64,000 nucleotides of DNA from Dulcicalothrix desertica PCC 7102 (GCF_003991905.1 NZ_RSCL01000002.1:484480-548479), one strand, 5' to 3'; positions 35,803-44,441 are shown, counted from the stretch's first letter. Translations and numbers: made by a program. Notes: a model not told the origin generated them from the letters alone.

Positions 35803-36650
35803 ACGTAATACTGGATAAAGCTTACCAGTGATATTTTAGACTTCTGACGGTAGATAACAGACGCACAAAGTAGAGTTAATTGCATCTTGACATATGTTGT
35901 TAAAGTTGATAGTGTTTAAATTAAGTGTGGAAAATCATGCAAATTAAGACTTTTGTGTTAATTTAGATAAGAAGCTACGGGTGGGTTGTAAATTTAGCCA
36001 ATTTATGTATACAAACTTCACCTCATGCTTAGGAAGTTTATCTGATGCATAATTTTCTACTCAATTTTTAAAAGCCTGTGATATATAAACCTCCAGGTTT
36101 AAGTTCTGTGACTATAAGAAAGGCTGACTTATACAGCACTTAAGGGATATGTGGTGGCGATGCCCAGTTGGTATATTCCTAGTTTAAGCAATGCTTAAGA
36201 GTTTACCTCATCAATCAAGTAGCTGCTAGTTCAGTCGTCTTGGATGCTGGCGTAGGGGATAAGCCGCGAAAAAAAGCACAGAATTTAGGGTCAGTGCGAT
36301 TTATCTCTATTTTCGATTACCACTTGCCGGAAAACATAGTGTATAAGTTGTAGTCTTAGTTGTAACCTTACAGGTAAGGCTTCGTTGCCAGCCGATTATT
36401 AAAGTATCGGGCTGGTTTTTAATACATATGAACTTAATTATGACTGAAATACTGTAAAATGCCGTCTATCGCAAGATTGATGCTCACGGTTATAGTAATA
36501 CCAATGTTGTAGCTCCGTGCTGATAAAATGTCTTCCCCTGCTATATATGAATCAAAATTATAATAAATAATGATGGAGTTTCATTATTTGGCGCCGACAA
36601 CAGGTGAAGCATTTTAGGTAAATTTATACAAAAGTCTAAAAGAAAAAGCT
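35803..36650. other. long intergenic region, possible ncRNA
   Basis: 848 bp without a plausible protein gene. It contains CCTTAC-AG-GTAAGG (36367-36380), a small stem, directly before a strong intrinsic terminator (36388-36420), in the + direction. As hli ends almost 600 bp earlier, either hli has a very long 3' untranslated region or a separate small RNA ends here. No known cyanobacterial RNA was recognised. Confidence 0.45.
36388..36420 (+). terminator. strong intrinsic terminator in a gene-free region
   Basis: CCAGCCGAT (36388-36396) pairs with ATCGGGCTGG (36406-36415) with one bulged G, followed directly by TTTTTAA. It terminates a + strand transcript that is not an obvious mRNA. Confidence 0.75.
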
Positions 36651-36956
36651 GTGATGAATATTGCGTTACCTCGTTTATTAAAATCTACATACCGTCGAGA
36701 ACCAGTAGTTAGCGGATTAATTACCGTAGGGGTAGTTGATGCTGTGATTGGCGGGTTCGGTGACAGTTGGTCTTTATTCGCTTTTGGTTTAGGAACAGCG
36801 GGTTTGACGCTAGCGTTCCGATGGTGGCGCCTATCCGGGCAAAGTCGTCCATCGCCGCAAGAAGAAAAACCAGTAAAGCAGCTTTACCTACCTGAACGCT
36901 CTTCAAGCACATCACTACCAATGTTGAGCGTAACTAAGAAAAAGCCTCCCTATTAG
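36651..36956 (+). CDS. small hypothetical membrane protein
   Basis: 101 residues, starting at GTG 36651 or ATG 36654. Two hydrophobic, glycine-rich segments (PVVSGLITVGVVDAVIGGFG and SLFAFGLGTAGLTLAFRWW, residues about 18-55) look like two membrane helices, followed by a basic, proline-rich cytosolic tail (RLSGQSRPSPQEEKPVKQLY). I recall similar small cyanobacterial proteins of unknown function. TM topology is the only inference. Confidence 0.6.
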   Translation: MMNIALPRLLKSTYRREPVVSGLITVGVVDAVIGGFGDSWSLFAFGLGTAGLTLAFRWWRLSGQSRPSPQEEKPVKQLYLPERSSSTSLPMLSVTKKKPPY

Positions 36957-36978
36957 AAGAACTTTTGGCTTTGGTAGG

Positions 36979-36995
36979 GGTGGGCATTGCCCACC
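36979..36995. repeat. GGTGGGCA/TGCCCACC hairpin
   Basis: GGTGGGCA (36979-36986), T, TGCCCACC (36988-36995). A short dispersed cyanobacterial repeat, lying just past the stop of the sensor pseudogene and after the small membrane protein; it can act as a terminator. Confidence 0.6.
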
Positions 36996-37001
36996 ATACA
37001 G

Positions 37002-37590
37002 TTACTGAGTAAGCCTTGCCAGTTTTGCTCTTAAGCTTTCCAATTCGTTCTCAAGATGTATGTGCTTGGTGATATCAATAAAAATAAGATTTGCACCTAG
37101 CAGTTTCAGTTACCCATTTTATATTTTGCTTTTGAAGCGCGCGGCGGTCACTATTTAGCTGCCTGATCAACACTTTGGAATTTTTAGTGAAAACGAGGTA
37201 GCAGAGGCGCCAATTTCCTCCATAGTATTACTCAATTGTTCTTGTATTGGCGTTGAATCAATATATCCGTACCTCATATCTTGCACCTGGGTTTATACAT
37301 GTAACTTTATTTACCAATTTTACAATGATGCCCATACCCGCCTAGGGTTAAAACCCGTAGGCGTTGGGGCTTAAGTTCATTAAAATGAACTAAGTTAATC
37401 AGTACTATTATAAACAGGCTTATTGAAATTTAAGAATTTATACGTAGAGGTGCAAGATATCAGGTACAGCGCCTCTATCTGTTGACGGATAATTTGGATA
37501 GTATGCGTAAATTCTTCTTCACTCACAACAGAATCGCTTATTTCTAAAGATTTATAAAGATACAGTTACCAAAGAGTATGGCAAAACCCA
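37002..37590 (-). pseudogene. decayed sensor/PAS-type gene, split by a MITE-like element
   Basis: Reverse-strand fragments read in order as parts of one signalling protein. N-terminal: EISDSVVSEEEFTHTIQIIR-QQIEALY (about 37556-37468). After the 199-bp element: YGYIDSTPIQEQLSNTMEEI-GASATSFS, then a stop. A shifted frame gives KVLIRQLNSDRRALQKQN, and back in the earlier frame GANLIFIDITKHIHLENELE-SLRAKLARLTQ ends at 37002. FIDITKHxxLENEL is the end of a PAS/PAC domain. Stops and frameshifts mean it cannot be functional. The family identity is from motif resemblance only. Confidence 0.55.
37269..37467. mobile_element. 199-bp MITE-like element with 20-bp terminal inverted repeats
   Basis: Left end GTACCTCATATCTTGCACCT (37269-37288) and right end AGGTGCAAGATATCAGGTAC (37448-37467) are complementary with one mismatch. 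Inside, CGCCTAGGGTT...AACCC...TAGGCG and CTTAAGTTCATT...AATGAAC add further stems. There is no room for a transposase. It sits between two pieces of the sensor pseudogene. No clear target duplication is seen; a flanking GTAC may be part of the element. Confidence 0.6.
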
Positions 37591-37667
37591 GCTTACAAAC
37601 CGTATGATTTGTTCAAAAACAATTTAGTATTGCGTTATTTCGGCGCCCCTACAACTATACTTGGGGA

Positions 37668-38138
37668 TTAGTTCGGCAAAATCTCACCAAGCTTCTCTAC
37701 TAGTTCTTCTGTTAAATCAAGCAAATCAATATGATTATCATCATTATCTGAACGGAAACTTTCTTTATTTTCCATGCGATCCGCTAATAAATCCTTAACA
37801 GCAAAAATTCTATCTTCTGCCTCTGAAACACTCAAACACTTCTCTAATTGAGCAGCAATCTCAGGAAGAGATTTATCTTGTAACTGTGTCCTCACTTTTA
37901 CAGCTACAGAATCATCACTTTCTAAAAAACTAAGAATTGGTTCTATAGAAGGATTTTCATCTTCTTCATCATCGTCACCCCAAGTTTCCAGCCAGTCTCC
38001 ATCCCAATCTTCAACGTATAGTTCTACAAAGTCAATCCCATGAGCTAGCCAAGCTTTTTGAACTTGCCTAGCTTCTTCTAATGCTTGCCATGCTTTGTCT
38101 ATTTTTTCTTGAGAGTTAGGATTTACTTCTTCATTCAT
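37668..38138 (-). CDS. acidic hypothetical protein
   Basis: 156 residues from MNEEVNPNSQEKIDKAWQAL (an in-frame TTG five codons earlier is less likely). Very acidic: DWDGDWLETWGDDDEEDENP near the middle and DLLDLTEELVEKLGEILPN at the end. Mostly helical, no signal peptide or known domain. It lies between the sensor pseudogene and the broken CHAT gene, all pointing left, within a decaying accessory tract. Its frame is intact. Function unknown. Confidence 0.55.
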   Translation of the reverse strand: MNEEVNPNSQEKIDKAWQALEEARQVQKAWLAHGIDFVELYVEDWDGDWLETWGDDDEEDENPSIEPILSFLESDDSVAVKVRTQLQDKSLPEIAAQLEKCLSVSEAEDRIFAVKDLLADRMENKESFRSDNDDNHIDLLDLTEELVEKLGEILPN

Positions 38139-38205
38139 ATATTTTTTGAACAATTTGATTAAACTGTATTAAGTAATGCTAATAATTTAATAATAGCTTT
38201 GTACT

Positions 38206-38857
38206 TTATGATAATTTTAAATACCTGCCCATCGAAAGGTTGTCACTGTGGTAGAGTAAAGCATCTACTAGTTGTTCAATAAAAGAAGTATCTCTTGGAT
38301 TATAACTGACAAACAAGCCTTTTTCTATTGACCAATATTGAAGCGTACTTACCCAATTTTCGTACTTTTCTTGAAGGATTATCAAGGCGAGATTGGGCGT
38401 GATGGCAAGAATGAAGCACTTGGACTTGTTTCGCTAACTGTCGATAGTTATTACAGGTCGCTTGACCTCCAATTAAGCGTTTTTCCAAAGGAATATTGTA
38501 TAAATTGGCAATTTTTTCACCCTCAAAAGCGGCACACGCAAGATTGTTATTAGCATCTTCCACAGTACCGTATTGTAGAGAAGCAATATATCCTATCTCT
38601 ATATTAGGGCGCTGTTTACAAAACTCTAAAACTTGGCAGCTAGCGATGTAGCGAATAATAAACTTATCTGCTAAGTATTGATTATTTCCAATAGGTAAAG
38701 CAGCGAAGGGAATTTGATGCAGTAACAAGTGAGGCACTAATATTAATTCTTCTATTCCCTTAAGATTTTGAGCAATTAAATCCTTAATCTCTAGCCTTTG
38801 TGCTAGTACTTCAATAAAATCTTGCATTTGGTTTTCCCATAAAGTTTTATCGCTCAT
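38206..38857 (-). pseudogene. broken CHAT-domain (caspase-like) protein gene
   Basis: The first frame (38857 to 38300) gives GIEELILVPHLLLHQIPFAA-LPI and VLHSCHHAQSRLDNP, typical of the CHAT domain up to the catalytic His block. It then runs into an unrelated-looking tail and stops before the catalytic-Cys block (usually S-A-C-E-T-G). A shifted frame is open across the same place: QEKYENWVSTLQYWSIEKG, LFVSYNPRDTSFIEQLVDAL and LYHSDNLSMGRYLKLS, ending at 38206. So a frameshift near 38385 probably split the gene. The upstream TPR part of a normal CHAT protein is also missing. Not likely to be an active protease. Confidence 0.55.
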
Positions 38858-38930
38858 GTAAGAAAATAACCAATAAGGTAAAAGCGATAATATTGCCCCT
38901 CAGATTAGGGTTTTGCATGATACCGGACGT

Positions 38931-38958
38931 GTAGAGACGTTACATGTAAGGTTTCTAC
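38931..38958. repeat. degenerate 28-bp GTAGAGACG palindrome
   Basis: GTAGAGACGTTACATGTAA then GGTTTCTAC: a worn copy of the palindrome family found at 43213, 43954 and 52650. It lies in the 365-bp gap before the ABC-2 permease gene, which also holds a CTCTGCGCCTCTGTGG repeat near 39097 and otherwise nothing recognisable. Confidence 0.6.
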
Positions 38959-39222
38959 GTATACGTATAGACAGAAAATTGACTATTGTTGCGTCACAAA
39001 TATAATCTTGGTCTCTAACGCTTCATGTAATTAATTGTGAATAGTTAGGTGCCAATCTACCTGCGGTACACTACCTGAACAAATTTCTCTATGTTCTCTG
39101 CGCCTCTGTGGTAAATATAATTAAGTAAATTTATTGTATAGCGTTACAGAATATACGTTACTCTTGGTTATTGTAATATTTTGATAAGCAAGGCGCCTGC
39201 AAGATTTAATGGTGGAGGTGAT

Positions 39223-40005
39223 ATGAAAAGATATTTAAAGATGATTAGACTATTTTGGAGTGCTGCGATAGCTGCCGAAATGGAATATCGGGTTAATTTT
39301 ATTTTGGCGAGTTTGAGTAGCGTTGGAAACTTGGCGGGTAGTTTGTTTGGTTTATTTTTATTTTATCGCAAAGGCTATTCTTTCGCGGGCTGGTCATGGG
39401 AAGAGGCTTTATTAGTTCTAGGTGTTTTTACTTTACTCCAAGGCTTTGCGGCAACATTTCTGGCGCCAAATCTAAATAAAATAGTTCGTCATGTTCAAGA
39501 AGGTACACTCGATTTTGTTTTGCTCAAACCCGTAAAAAGTCAGTTTTGGTTATCATTCCACACTTTATCACCTTGGGGATTGCCAGATTTAATTTTTGGT
39601 GTAGTACTAATTGGCTACGCAGGAACTCGTCTTGGTATAGGGATTAATAGTTATTTAATCAGCTTAATACCTATATCTTTTGGGTTGGTTGTACTATACA
39701 GCTTGTGGTTTATGCTCGGCGCCACAAGTATTTGGTTTGTAAAGATTTATAACGTTACCGAAGTATTGCGTGGGTTGCTAGAAGCAGGTAGATATCCAAT
39801 GGTCGCTTATCCAACAGCGTTTAGATTTTTCTTTACATTTGTAGTGCCAGTTGCCTTTTTAACGACTATTCCAGCAGAAGCGATGCTGGGTAGAAGTCAG
39901 GTAGGTTGGTTAATAGGCGCCGGAGTGTTAGCGTTAGGTTTATTCTTCTTATCATCCTGGTTTTGGCGGTTTGCACTAAGGTTTTATACTAGTGCGTCGA
40001 GTTAA
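39223..40005 (+). CDS. ABC-2 family permease (DUF990 type)
   Basis: 260 residues from MKRYLKMIRLFWSAAIAAEM. GGAGGTGAT directly upstream is an excellent ribosome binding site and rules out the earlier TTG in this frame. Six hydrophobic segments; EGTLDFVLLKPVKSQFWLSF is the signature of the ABC-2 membrane protein group formerly called DUF990. These occur in pairs with an ATPase and a second permease, but neither is adjacent here, so it must recruit partners from elsewhere. Inner-membrane exporter component, substrate unknown. Confidence 0.85.
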   Translation: MKRYLKMIRLFWSAAIAAEMEYRVNFILASLSSVGNLAGSLFGLFLFYRKGYSFAGWSWEEALLVLGVFTLLQGFAATFLAPNLNKIVRHVQEGTLDFVLLKPVKSQFWLSFHTLSPWGLPDLIFGVVLIGYAGTRLGIGINSYLISLIPISFGLVVLYSLWFMLGATSIWFVKIYNVTEVLRGLLEAGRYPMVAYPTAFRFFFTFVVPVAFLTTIPAEAMLGRSQVGWLIGAGVLALGLFFLSSWFWRFALRFYTSASS

Positions 40006-40067
40006 ATTTCCCTTAAATAAAGCGTAAAAGCTCAAACGGGCCAAAAATTCCCCTTCATTGTCGTTTT

Positions 40068-40420
40068 TTAGAATGGAATAGACATAATTTGATTAACCCA
40101 TTCTTCAGCAGTAGATACTTCCCAAACGAGAATGAGCGCTTCAATAGCATCACTTATTGACAAATTTTTAGAGAGAATTAAAACTCCAGAACTTGTTTGT
40201 GACATTATAAACTGACCAAACTCAGCAGGCATAGTTCTGCGGTCATGGCTTACAAGAATCCTACTATTATTGCCGCAATGGCTAATACTTCTGAGTCTTT
40301 CTTTCCTTCAAATCCTGCTTCAAATGCTGATTGAAAATCAATGGTTGGTTGCCTACGTAGTGTTCCAGTCAAAATGGCTTGATTAAGGTCTGCATCTGCT
40401 TGAAATTTAATACTCGTCAT
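40068..40420 (-). pseudogene. DUF5615 (PIN-like) gene with a frameshift
   Basis: The frame from ATG 40420 reads IKFQADADLNQAILTGTLRR and QPTIDFQSAFEAGF then KKDSEVLAIAA; it then runs to a stop. A shifted frame continues in correct family order: GNNSRILVSHDRRTMPAEFG, QFIMSQTSSGVLILSKNLSI, SDAIEALILVWEV, ending at 40068. One-base frameshift at about 40265-40275. The family is a predicted PIN-like nuclease with the acidic residues DAD and the SHD motif. It follows DUF433 by 3 bp, the usual pairing. Confidence 0.7.
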
Positions 40421-40423
40421 ATT

Positions 40424-40750
40424 CTACACACGCTTCTGTGCTTGAGCAGCTTTTAATTTTTGATACAGAAGCGGATTCTTCTCTCTACAAGATTGTTGCA
40501 GTTTATTAAATTCTTTCTCACCTGAGCGTAAATAAGTATCAATCAGTTCTCGATTGGCAAGGTAGAAAGTAATAGCACCAAAAACTTGTTCAAGCGAGAG
40601 CAATGGAAAGTTTTGGGCAATGCTTTCAAGAGATTCTCCATCTAGGAAAGCGTATACAATTGAATCGAGAGAGATACGTGTCCCCTCTATGTAATATCCT
40701 TCACCTCGTTGTTCGATATATTGCTTGGTCGGGATTAACGCTACTGTCAT
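40424..40750 (-). CDS. DUF433 domain protein (probable antitoxin-like partner)
   Basis: 108 residues. GYYIEGTRISLDSIVYAFLD followed by GESLESIAQNFPLLSLEQVF and GAITFYLANRELIDTYL is the DUF433 helix-turn-helix: GTRI, then SxESIxxxFPxLsxxqV. DUF433 proteins are encoded next to DUF5615 PIN-like proteins and are thought to be antitoxins of a VapBC-like module. The downstream partner here is frameshifted, so the antitoxin would be left alone. No good ribosome binding site is visible before ATG 40750. Confidence 0.8.
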   Translation of the reverse strand: MTVALIPTKQYIEQRGEGYYIEGTRISLDSIVYAFLDGESLESIAQNFPLLSLEQVFGAITFYLANRELIDTYLRSGEKEFNKLQQSCREKNPLLYQKLKAAQAQKRV

Positions 40751-41265
40751 ATAACAAATGGCTACTTGGTTTGATTATTATTTACTATAAAAGCAAAATA
40801 GATTTTGCTTCTAGTACTCCATATTATTAACCCAAGTTGCGGGTTATTACTCCTGGTTCGCTCATTTTTTTTGGAGTTAGAGAAATTGCCGAAAAACTGA
40901 GAATCTATATTTAACAACGGTTTGAGCGATTTACCTTAAAATACCATCCCGCTTTACAAACTCTATTTTTATGTGATGGTGCCAATTTAGAACAAGAGTG
41001 CAGTTGAACTATAACCTAGAACCCTGATTAAATCGTTCAGCTTTTTCTTAACTCAATTTAAAATGGGCGAACCGGGAGTTATTAGTTATGCATGCGGGAA
41101 ATCCTCGCTCCTTATGTGGTTCATTCCTCCTCTCTCCGTGTACTCTGTGTCTGTGTGGTAAAAATAATACATGACTGCACAGGCAAGATGCCTGTGCTAC
41201 AAGAAGGGCTTTATTTCTAGTACAATAATTTTTTCTAGGATTGTGGAATTAAGGAATATACAAGG
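40751..41265. other. intergenic region before pdxJ
   Basis: 515 bp with no plausible gene. It holds the hairpin at 41177-41197 and, near 41125-41160, a CTCCGTGTACTCTGTGTCTG-type repeat related to those at 22559 and 39097. Confidence 0.5.
41177..41197. repeat. GCACAGGCA/TGCCTGTGC hairpin repeat
   Basis: GCACAGGCA (41177-41185), loop AGA, TGCCTGTGC (41189-41197). A perfect 9-bp stem with the same AGGCA/TGCCT core as the terminator at 10573, but with no T-run; located in the pdxJ leader. Confidence 0.65.
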
Positions 41266-41991
41266 GTGACTTTAACACTTGGGGTGAACATCGACCATAT
41301 TGCTACCATTCGTCAGGCTCGTAGAACGGTAGAACCAGACCCAGTAGCAGCAGCAGTATTAGCAGAATTAGCAGGTGCCGATGGTATTACTGCACATCTA
41401 CGGGAAGATAGGCGCCATATTCAAGATAGAGATGTACGGTTATTGCGACAGACGGTACGTACACATTTGAATTTGGAAATGGCTGCAACTGAAGAAATGG
41501 CAGCTATTGCACTTGATATTAAACCTGACTATATAACTTTGGTACCTGAACGTCGCGAAGAAGTAACTACAGAAGGCGGTTTAGATATCGTTGGGCAAAT
41601 TGGTAGAATTGGAGAAGTTGTTGATAAACTGCAAAGCGCTAATATTCCTGTTAGCTTGTTTATTGACGCTGAACCTGCACAAATAGAAGCTTCTGCCTCA
41701 TTGCGGGCTAAGTTTATTGAGTTACATACAGGTAAGTATGCTGACGCAAAAGATGATTTGAGTCGTAAGCACGAGTTAGATTTTTTAGCTGCTGGATGCG
41801 AACAAGCTTTAAAAGCAGGGTTAAGAGTCAACGCTGGTCATGGACTTACTTACTGGAATGTATATCCTGTCGCGTGTCTTCCTGGAATGGAGGAGTTGAA
41901 TATCGGGCATACTATTATTAGTAGGGCTGCACTAGTTGGTATTGAGCGTGCTGTTCGCGAAATGAAAATGGCAATACGCGGCGAATATTAA
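41266..41991 (+). CDS. pdxJ: pyridoxine 5'-phosphate synthase
   Basis: 241 residues starting at GTG 41266, preceded by [25 protein letters not shown], then [19 protein letters not shown] and [15 protein letters not shown] are the phosphate- and substrate-binding loops of PdxJ, and [15 protein letters not shown] with [20 protein letters not shown] completes the TIM barrel. It condenses 3-amino-1-phosphohydroxyacetone with deoxyxylulose 5-phosphate to give pyridoxine 5'-phosphate, the last step of de novo vitamin B6 synthesis. Full length. Confidence 0.95.
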   Translation: MTLTLGVNIDHIATIRQARRTVEPDPVAAAVLAELAGADGITAHLREDRRHIQDRDVRLLRQTVRTHLNLEMAATEEMAAIALDIKPDYITLVPERREEVTTEGGLDIVGQIGRIGEVVDKLQSANIPVSLFIDAEPAQIEASASLRAKFIELHTGKYADAKDDLSRKHELDFLAAGCEQALKAGLRVNAGHGLTYWNVYPVACLPGMEELNIGHTIISRAALVGIERAVREMKMAIRGEY

Positions 41992-42063
41992 TTGTGTAGA
42001 GATGTCATAGAGGGGTTTTTACTGCGAAATCTCAAGTAATTGAAAACACAAGCCATAACTTCT

Positions 42064-42816
42064 ATGACTGCAACAAACGCAAAACAACCATCAAACGAAC
42101 AATCTAATAATTTACCACTTTGGGTACAACATCGCGATACGGTAATTGCATATAGTGCAACTGCCGATGTTGAATGGCGTACAGGAAAAGCTCCAGATTA
42201 TTCTCGCTCGAACGATAATTTGGCAAAAGAAAGCGTATGTAAACATATGGAGGGGTCGCTCGAAGCTATCGTTCAAAATTTGGTGCGAACTTTTGAAATG
42301 GAAGTATCTTTCAAGACTAACCCCCAACAATGGTTATCGGTTGTTAAAGATAAATTCCGTGTTAGTACTAATGGGGGGCGTGAATTTGATGCTGTAGAAC
42401 TTGGCGCCAAAGGTACTTATAATGTGTTTATGGCAAATTCCGAACATTACAAATCGTCGGAAGAGTCTTTTGAATCCTCACATCACATTTTTCACACAAC
42501 CTTTCCCAATGGTTTTCCTTGGGAATTGCTCGAAGTATATTCTGGACCACCTAACGTGACTTTCAAGTGGCGCCATTGGGGTCATTTTAAAGGTCAGTAC
42601 AAAGACTTTGCTCCCACTGGTGAAACTGTGGAAATTATTGGTATGAGCGTAGCAAAAGTTACTTCTGACTTGAAAATAGAATCGATGGAACACTACTTTG
42701 ATAATTCCCTGTTTCTTACTCAGTTAACAGCGGGAGGGAAGGTAGCATCTGATACTAAGTCGCAAGGGTGTCCGTTTAATCCAGTTTCTTTATTTAAGCG
42801 ATTCACAAAGAGTTAA
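42064..42816 (+). CDS. NTF2/SnoaL-like protein
   Basis: 250 residues from MTATNAKQPSNEQSNNLPLW; an upstream TTG in frame would add eight residues and cannot be excluded. The C-terminal half, WRHWGHFKGQYKDFAPTGET then VEIIGMSVAKV and KIESMEHYFDNSLFLTQL, looks like the SnoaL/NTF2-like cone fold (GxFxGxxxxxxPTGxxVxxxGxxxxxV). The N-terminal 110 residues include a similar helical block (CKHMEGSLEAIVQNLV). It may be a tandem of two such folds. No cleavable signal. Substrate unknown; it precedes ycf54 by 67 bp, same strand. Confidence 0.65.
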   Translation: MTATNAKQPSNEQSNNLPLWVQHRDTVIAYSATADVEWRTGKAPDYSRSNDNLAKESVCKHMEGSLEAIVQNLVRTFEMEVSFKTNPQQWLSVVKDKFRVSTNGGREFDAVELGAKGTYNVFMANSEHYKSSEESFESSHHIFHTTFPNGFPWELLEVYSGPPNVTFKWRHWGHFKGQYKDFAPTGETVEIIGMSVAKVTSDLKIESMEHYFDNSLFLTQLTAGGKVASDTKSQGCPFNPVSLFKRFTKS

Positions 42817-42883
42817 TAGCGCTTGGATACAGTCAGTAATCGCTGTATCCTTAAATTATTAATTAGAAGTATAAGGAAGAAAA

Positions 42884-43210
42884 ATGACGACATACTATTA
42901 CGTTTTAGCAAGTCAGCGTTTTTTACTCGAAGAAGAACCATTTGAAGAGGTTTTGAAAGAACGAACTCGTTATTACCACGAAAACGAAAAAGAAATTGAT
43001 TTTTGGTTAGTCAAACAGCCTGCGTTTCTTGAGGCGCCTGCTATGGTGAGTATAAAAGCGAAGTGTCCACAACCATCTGTGGCAGTAATTTCAACTAACT
43101 CTCAGTTTATCACTTGGTTAAAACTTCGTTTGGAGTACGTCATTACAGGAGAATTTCAGGCGCCGAGCGAGTCAATACCCGATGCTTTAGCGTCAATGGT
43201 AACAGTGTAA
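42884..43210 (+). CDS. ycf54: Ycf54, MgPME cyclase complex protein
   Basis: 108 residues. MTTYYYVLASQRFLLEEEPF, then EEVLKERTRYYHENEKEIDF and WLVKQPAFLE match the Ycf54 family throughout. Ycf54 is needed for accumulation of the oxidative Mg-protoporphyrin monomethyl ester cyclase (AcsF/CycI) that forms the fifth ring of chlorophyll. The ATG follows TAAGGAAGAAAA, a good ribosome binding site. A 28-bp palindrome starts immediately after the stop codon and probably terminates the mRNA. Confidence 0.92.
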   Translation: MTTYYYVLASQRFLLEEEPFEEVLKERTRYYHENEKEIDFWLVKQPAFLEAPAMVSIKAKCPQPSVAVISTNSQFITWLKLRLEYVITGEFQAPSESIPDALASMVTV

Positions 43211-43212
43211 AT

Positions 43213-43240
43213 GTAGAGACGTGATTAATCACGTCTCTAC
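43213..43240. repeat. 28-bp perfect GTAGAGACG palindrome
   Basis: GTAGAGACGTGATT followed by its exact complement AATCACGTCTCTAC. It begins 3 bp after the ycf54 stop. The same design, with paired base changes, occurs at 43954 and 52650. Confidence 0.85.
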
Positions 43241-43303
43241 TGGGCATTTTTTGTTTTGGGGAACAAAATCGAAGTACGCGAAATCTTTGAAGAGAAGCAA
43301 TTT

Positions 43304-43951
43304 ATGTGTTCAACTGTAGTGGAGAGACTTCAGACTTTATCTAGTGCTTTGTTTATTACGATTGCTGGGTTGATGGGCAGCATGAATTCTGTAGGCGCCC
43401 AACAGAACATTTCTGTTTGCCGTCCACCTAACGGTGGTGAGTATCTTTTGTTGGTAATTAGTCCTACAACTGATAATCAAAATCAATTGCGTCGCGTCCT
43501 GCCTTCAGAAACTAACACTTCTGTCTGTAGATATCTCAATGACATCGTAACCCGCATAGGTGGTTTTGGTAAGCTAGAAGATGCAAATCGCTGGGCGAGA
43601 TTTATACGCGATTCTGCGGGTCTTTCTGCTATTATCACAACTCGACCTCAAGATGTAGCTACTAAACCAGTTGTGAGACCAGCACCCAAACCACAAACGT
43701 TGGGTCAGGGTTATGCAGTGTTAGTTGATTACTTCAATAGGCCAGAAACAGTGAAACAAGTACAGCAAGTAGTTGGAGGCGATATTGGCTTCGTTTCTTA
43801 CGGTCAGCGTCCTTACTTGTTAGCAGTTTATACAACGAACTCTCGTGAAGCGCAAAATACATTACAAACACTTTCTGAGCGCGGTTTCTATACCCAAATG
43901 GTAGACGCGCGTAGGGTAGTGTTGCTGCGCCCCATCGTCAAATTACAATAA
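43304..43951 (+). CDS. secreted SPOR-like protein
   Basis: 215 residues from MCSTVVERLQTLSSALFITI; the upstream frame has no ATG before this one with a sensible start. A signal peptide (residues 10-35, ending SMNSVGAQ) is followed by two similar segments: YLLLVISPTTDNQNQLRRVL and YAVLVDYFNRPETVKQVQQV, each with a beta-alpha-beta pattern like the SPOR domain (VGxFxxxxxAxxxxxxLxxxG, e.g. RIGGFGKLEDANRWARFIRD). Probably a periplasmic peptidoglycan-associated protein. It is flanked by two copies of the 28-bp palindrome. Confidence 0.7.
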   Translation: MCSTVVERLQTLSSALFITIAGLMGSMNSVGAQQNISVCRPPNGGEYLLLVISPTTDNQNQLRRVLPSETNTSVCRYLNDIVTRIGGFGKLEDANRWARFIRDSAGLSAIITTRPQDVATKPVVRPAPKPQTLGQGYAVLVDYFNRPETVKQVQQVVGGDIGFVSYGQRPYLLAVYTTNSREAQNTLQTLSERGFYTQMVDARRVVLLRPIVKLQ

Positions 43952-43953
43952 TT

Positions 43954-43981
43954 GTAGAGACGCGATATATCGCGTCTCTAC
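43954..43981. repeat. 28-bp perfect GTAGAGACG palindrome
   Basis: GTAGAGACGCGATA followed by its complement TATCGCGTCTCTAC, between convergent genes (SPOR-like stop 43951, PAP2-like stop 43986). Compared with the 43213 copy, the T-A pair in GTG/CAC has become C-G in GCG/CGC on both arms. Confidence 0.85.
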
Positions 43982-43985
43982 ATTT

Positions 43986-44441
43986 TTAATAGGCAGCGCG
44001 TGCTAATAAAGAGACTGTAACACCCAAAGCTGAACCAGCTATAACTTGAAACGGAGTATGACCGAGTAATTCTTTCAAGCGGTCTTCGTTAAAGTTAGGG
44101 TGTTCACGAAATAATTCGTCTATCATTTGGTTAAGAATACGCGCTTGTTTACCAGCAGCTTGACGAACTCCAGCCGCATCGTACATGACAATGATGGCAA
44201 AAACCGTTGCAAGTGCGAATTCTGGACTTTGCCACCCAACTGTTTGCCCGACACCTGCTGCTAAAGCTGTGACTAAAGCTGAGTGTGCGCTGGGCATTCC
44301 TCCAGTTGTGACTAAGACCTGTACATTCAACTTACGATTTTTGATGATTTCAACAGCTAGTTTTATAGCTTGAGCCATGAAACAAGCTGTGAGGGCAACC
44401 AGCAGCACCCGGTTGTTAAAGATGTCGCCTATGTCCTGCAT
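43986..44441 (-). CDS. divergent PAP2-family (DUF212) membrane protein
   Basis: 151 residues. VTTGGMPSAHSALVTALAAG, then YDAAGVRQAAGKQARILNQM and LKELLGHTPFQVIAGSALG are the three motifs of the divergent PAP2 (DUF212) family, related to acid phosphatases and found near crtE in many cyanobacteria. Four or so membrane helices. It may act on a polyprenyl or lipid phosphate, which would suit its position at the end of the folD-crtE leftward cluster. Starts 78 bp after crtE. Confidence 0.88.
   Translation of the reverse strand: MQDIGDIFNNRVLLVALTACFMAQAIKLAVEIIKNRKLNVQVLVTTGGMPSAHSALVTALAAGVGQTVGWQSPEFALATVFAIIVMYDAAGVRQAAGKQARILNQMIDELFREHPNFNEDRLKELLGHTPFQVIAGSALGVTVSLLARAAY

Noticed and set aside
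40060..40423. An intact gene at 40068-40420
   Set aside because: Neither single frame covers the family; only a combination of two frames does.
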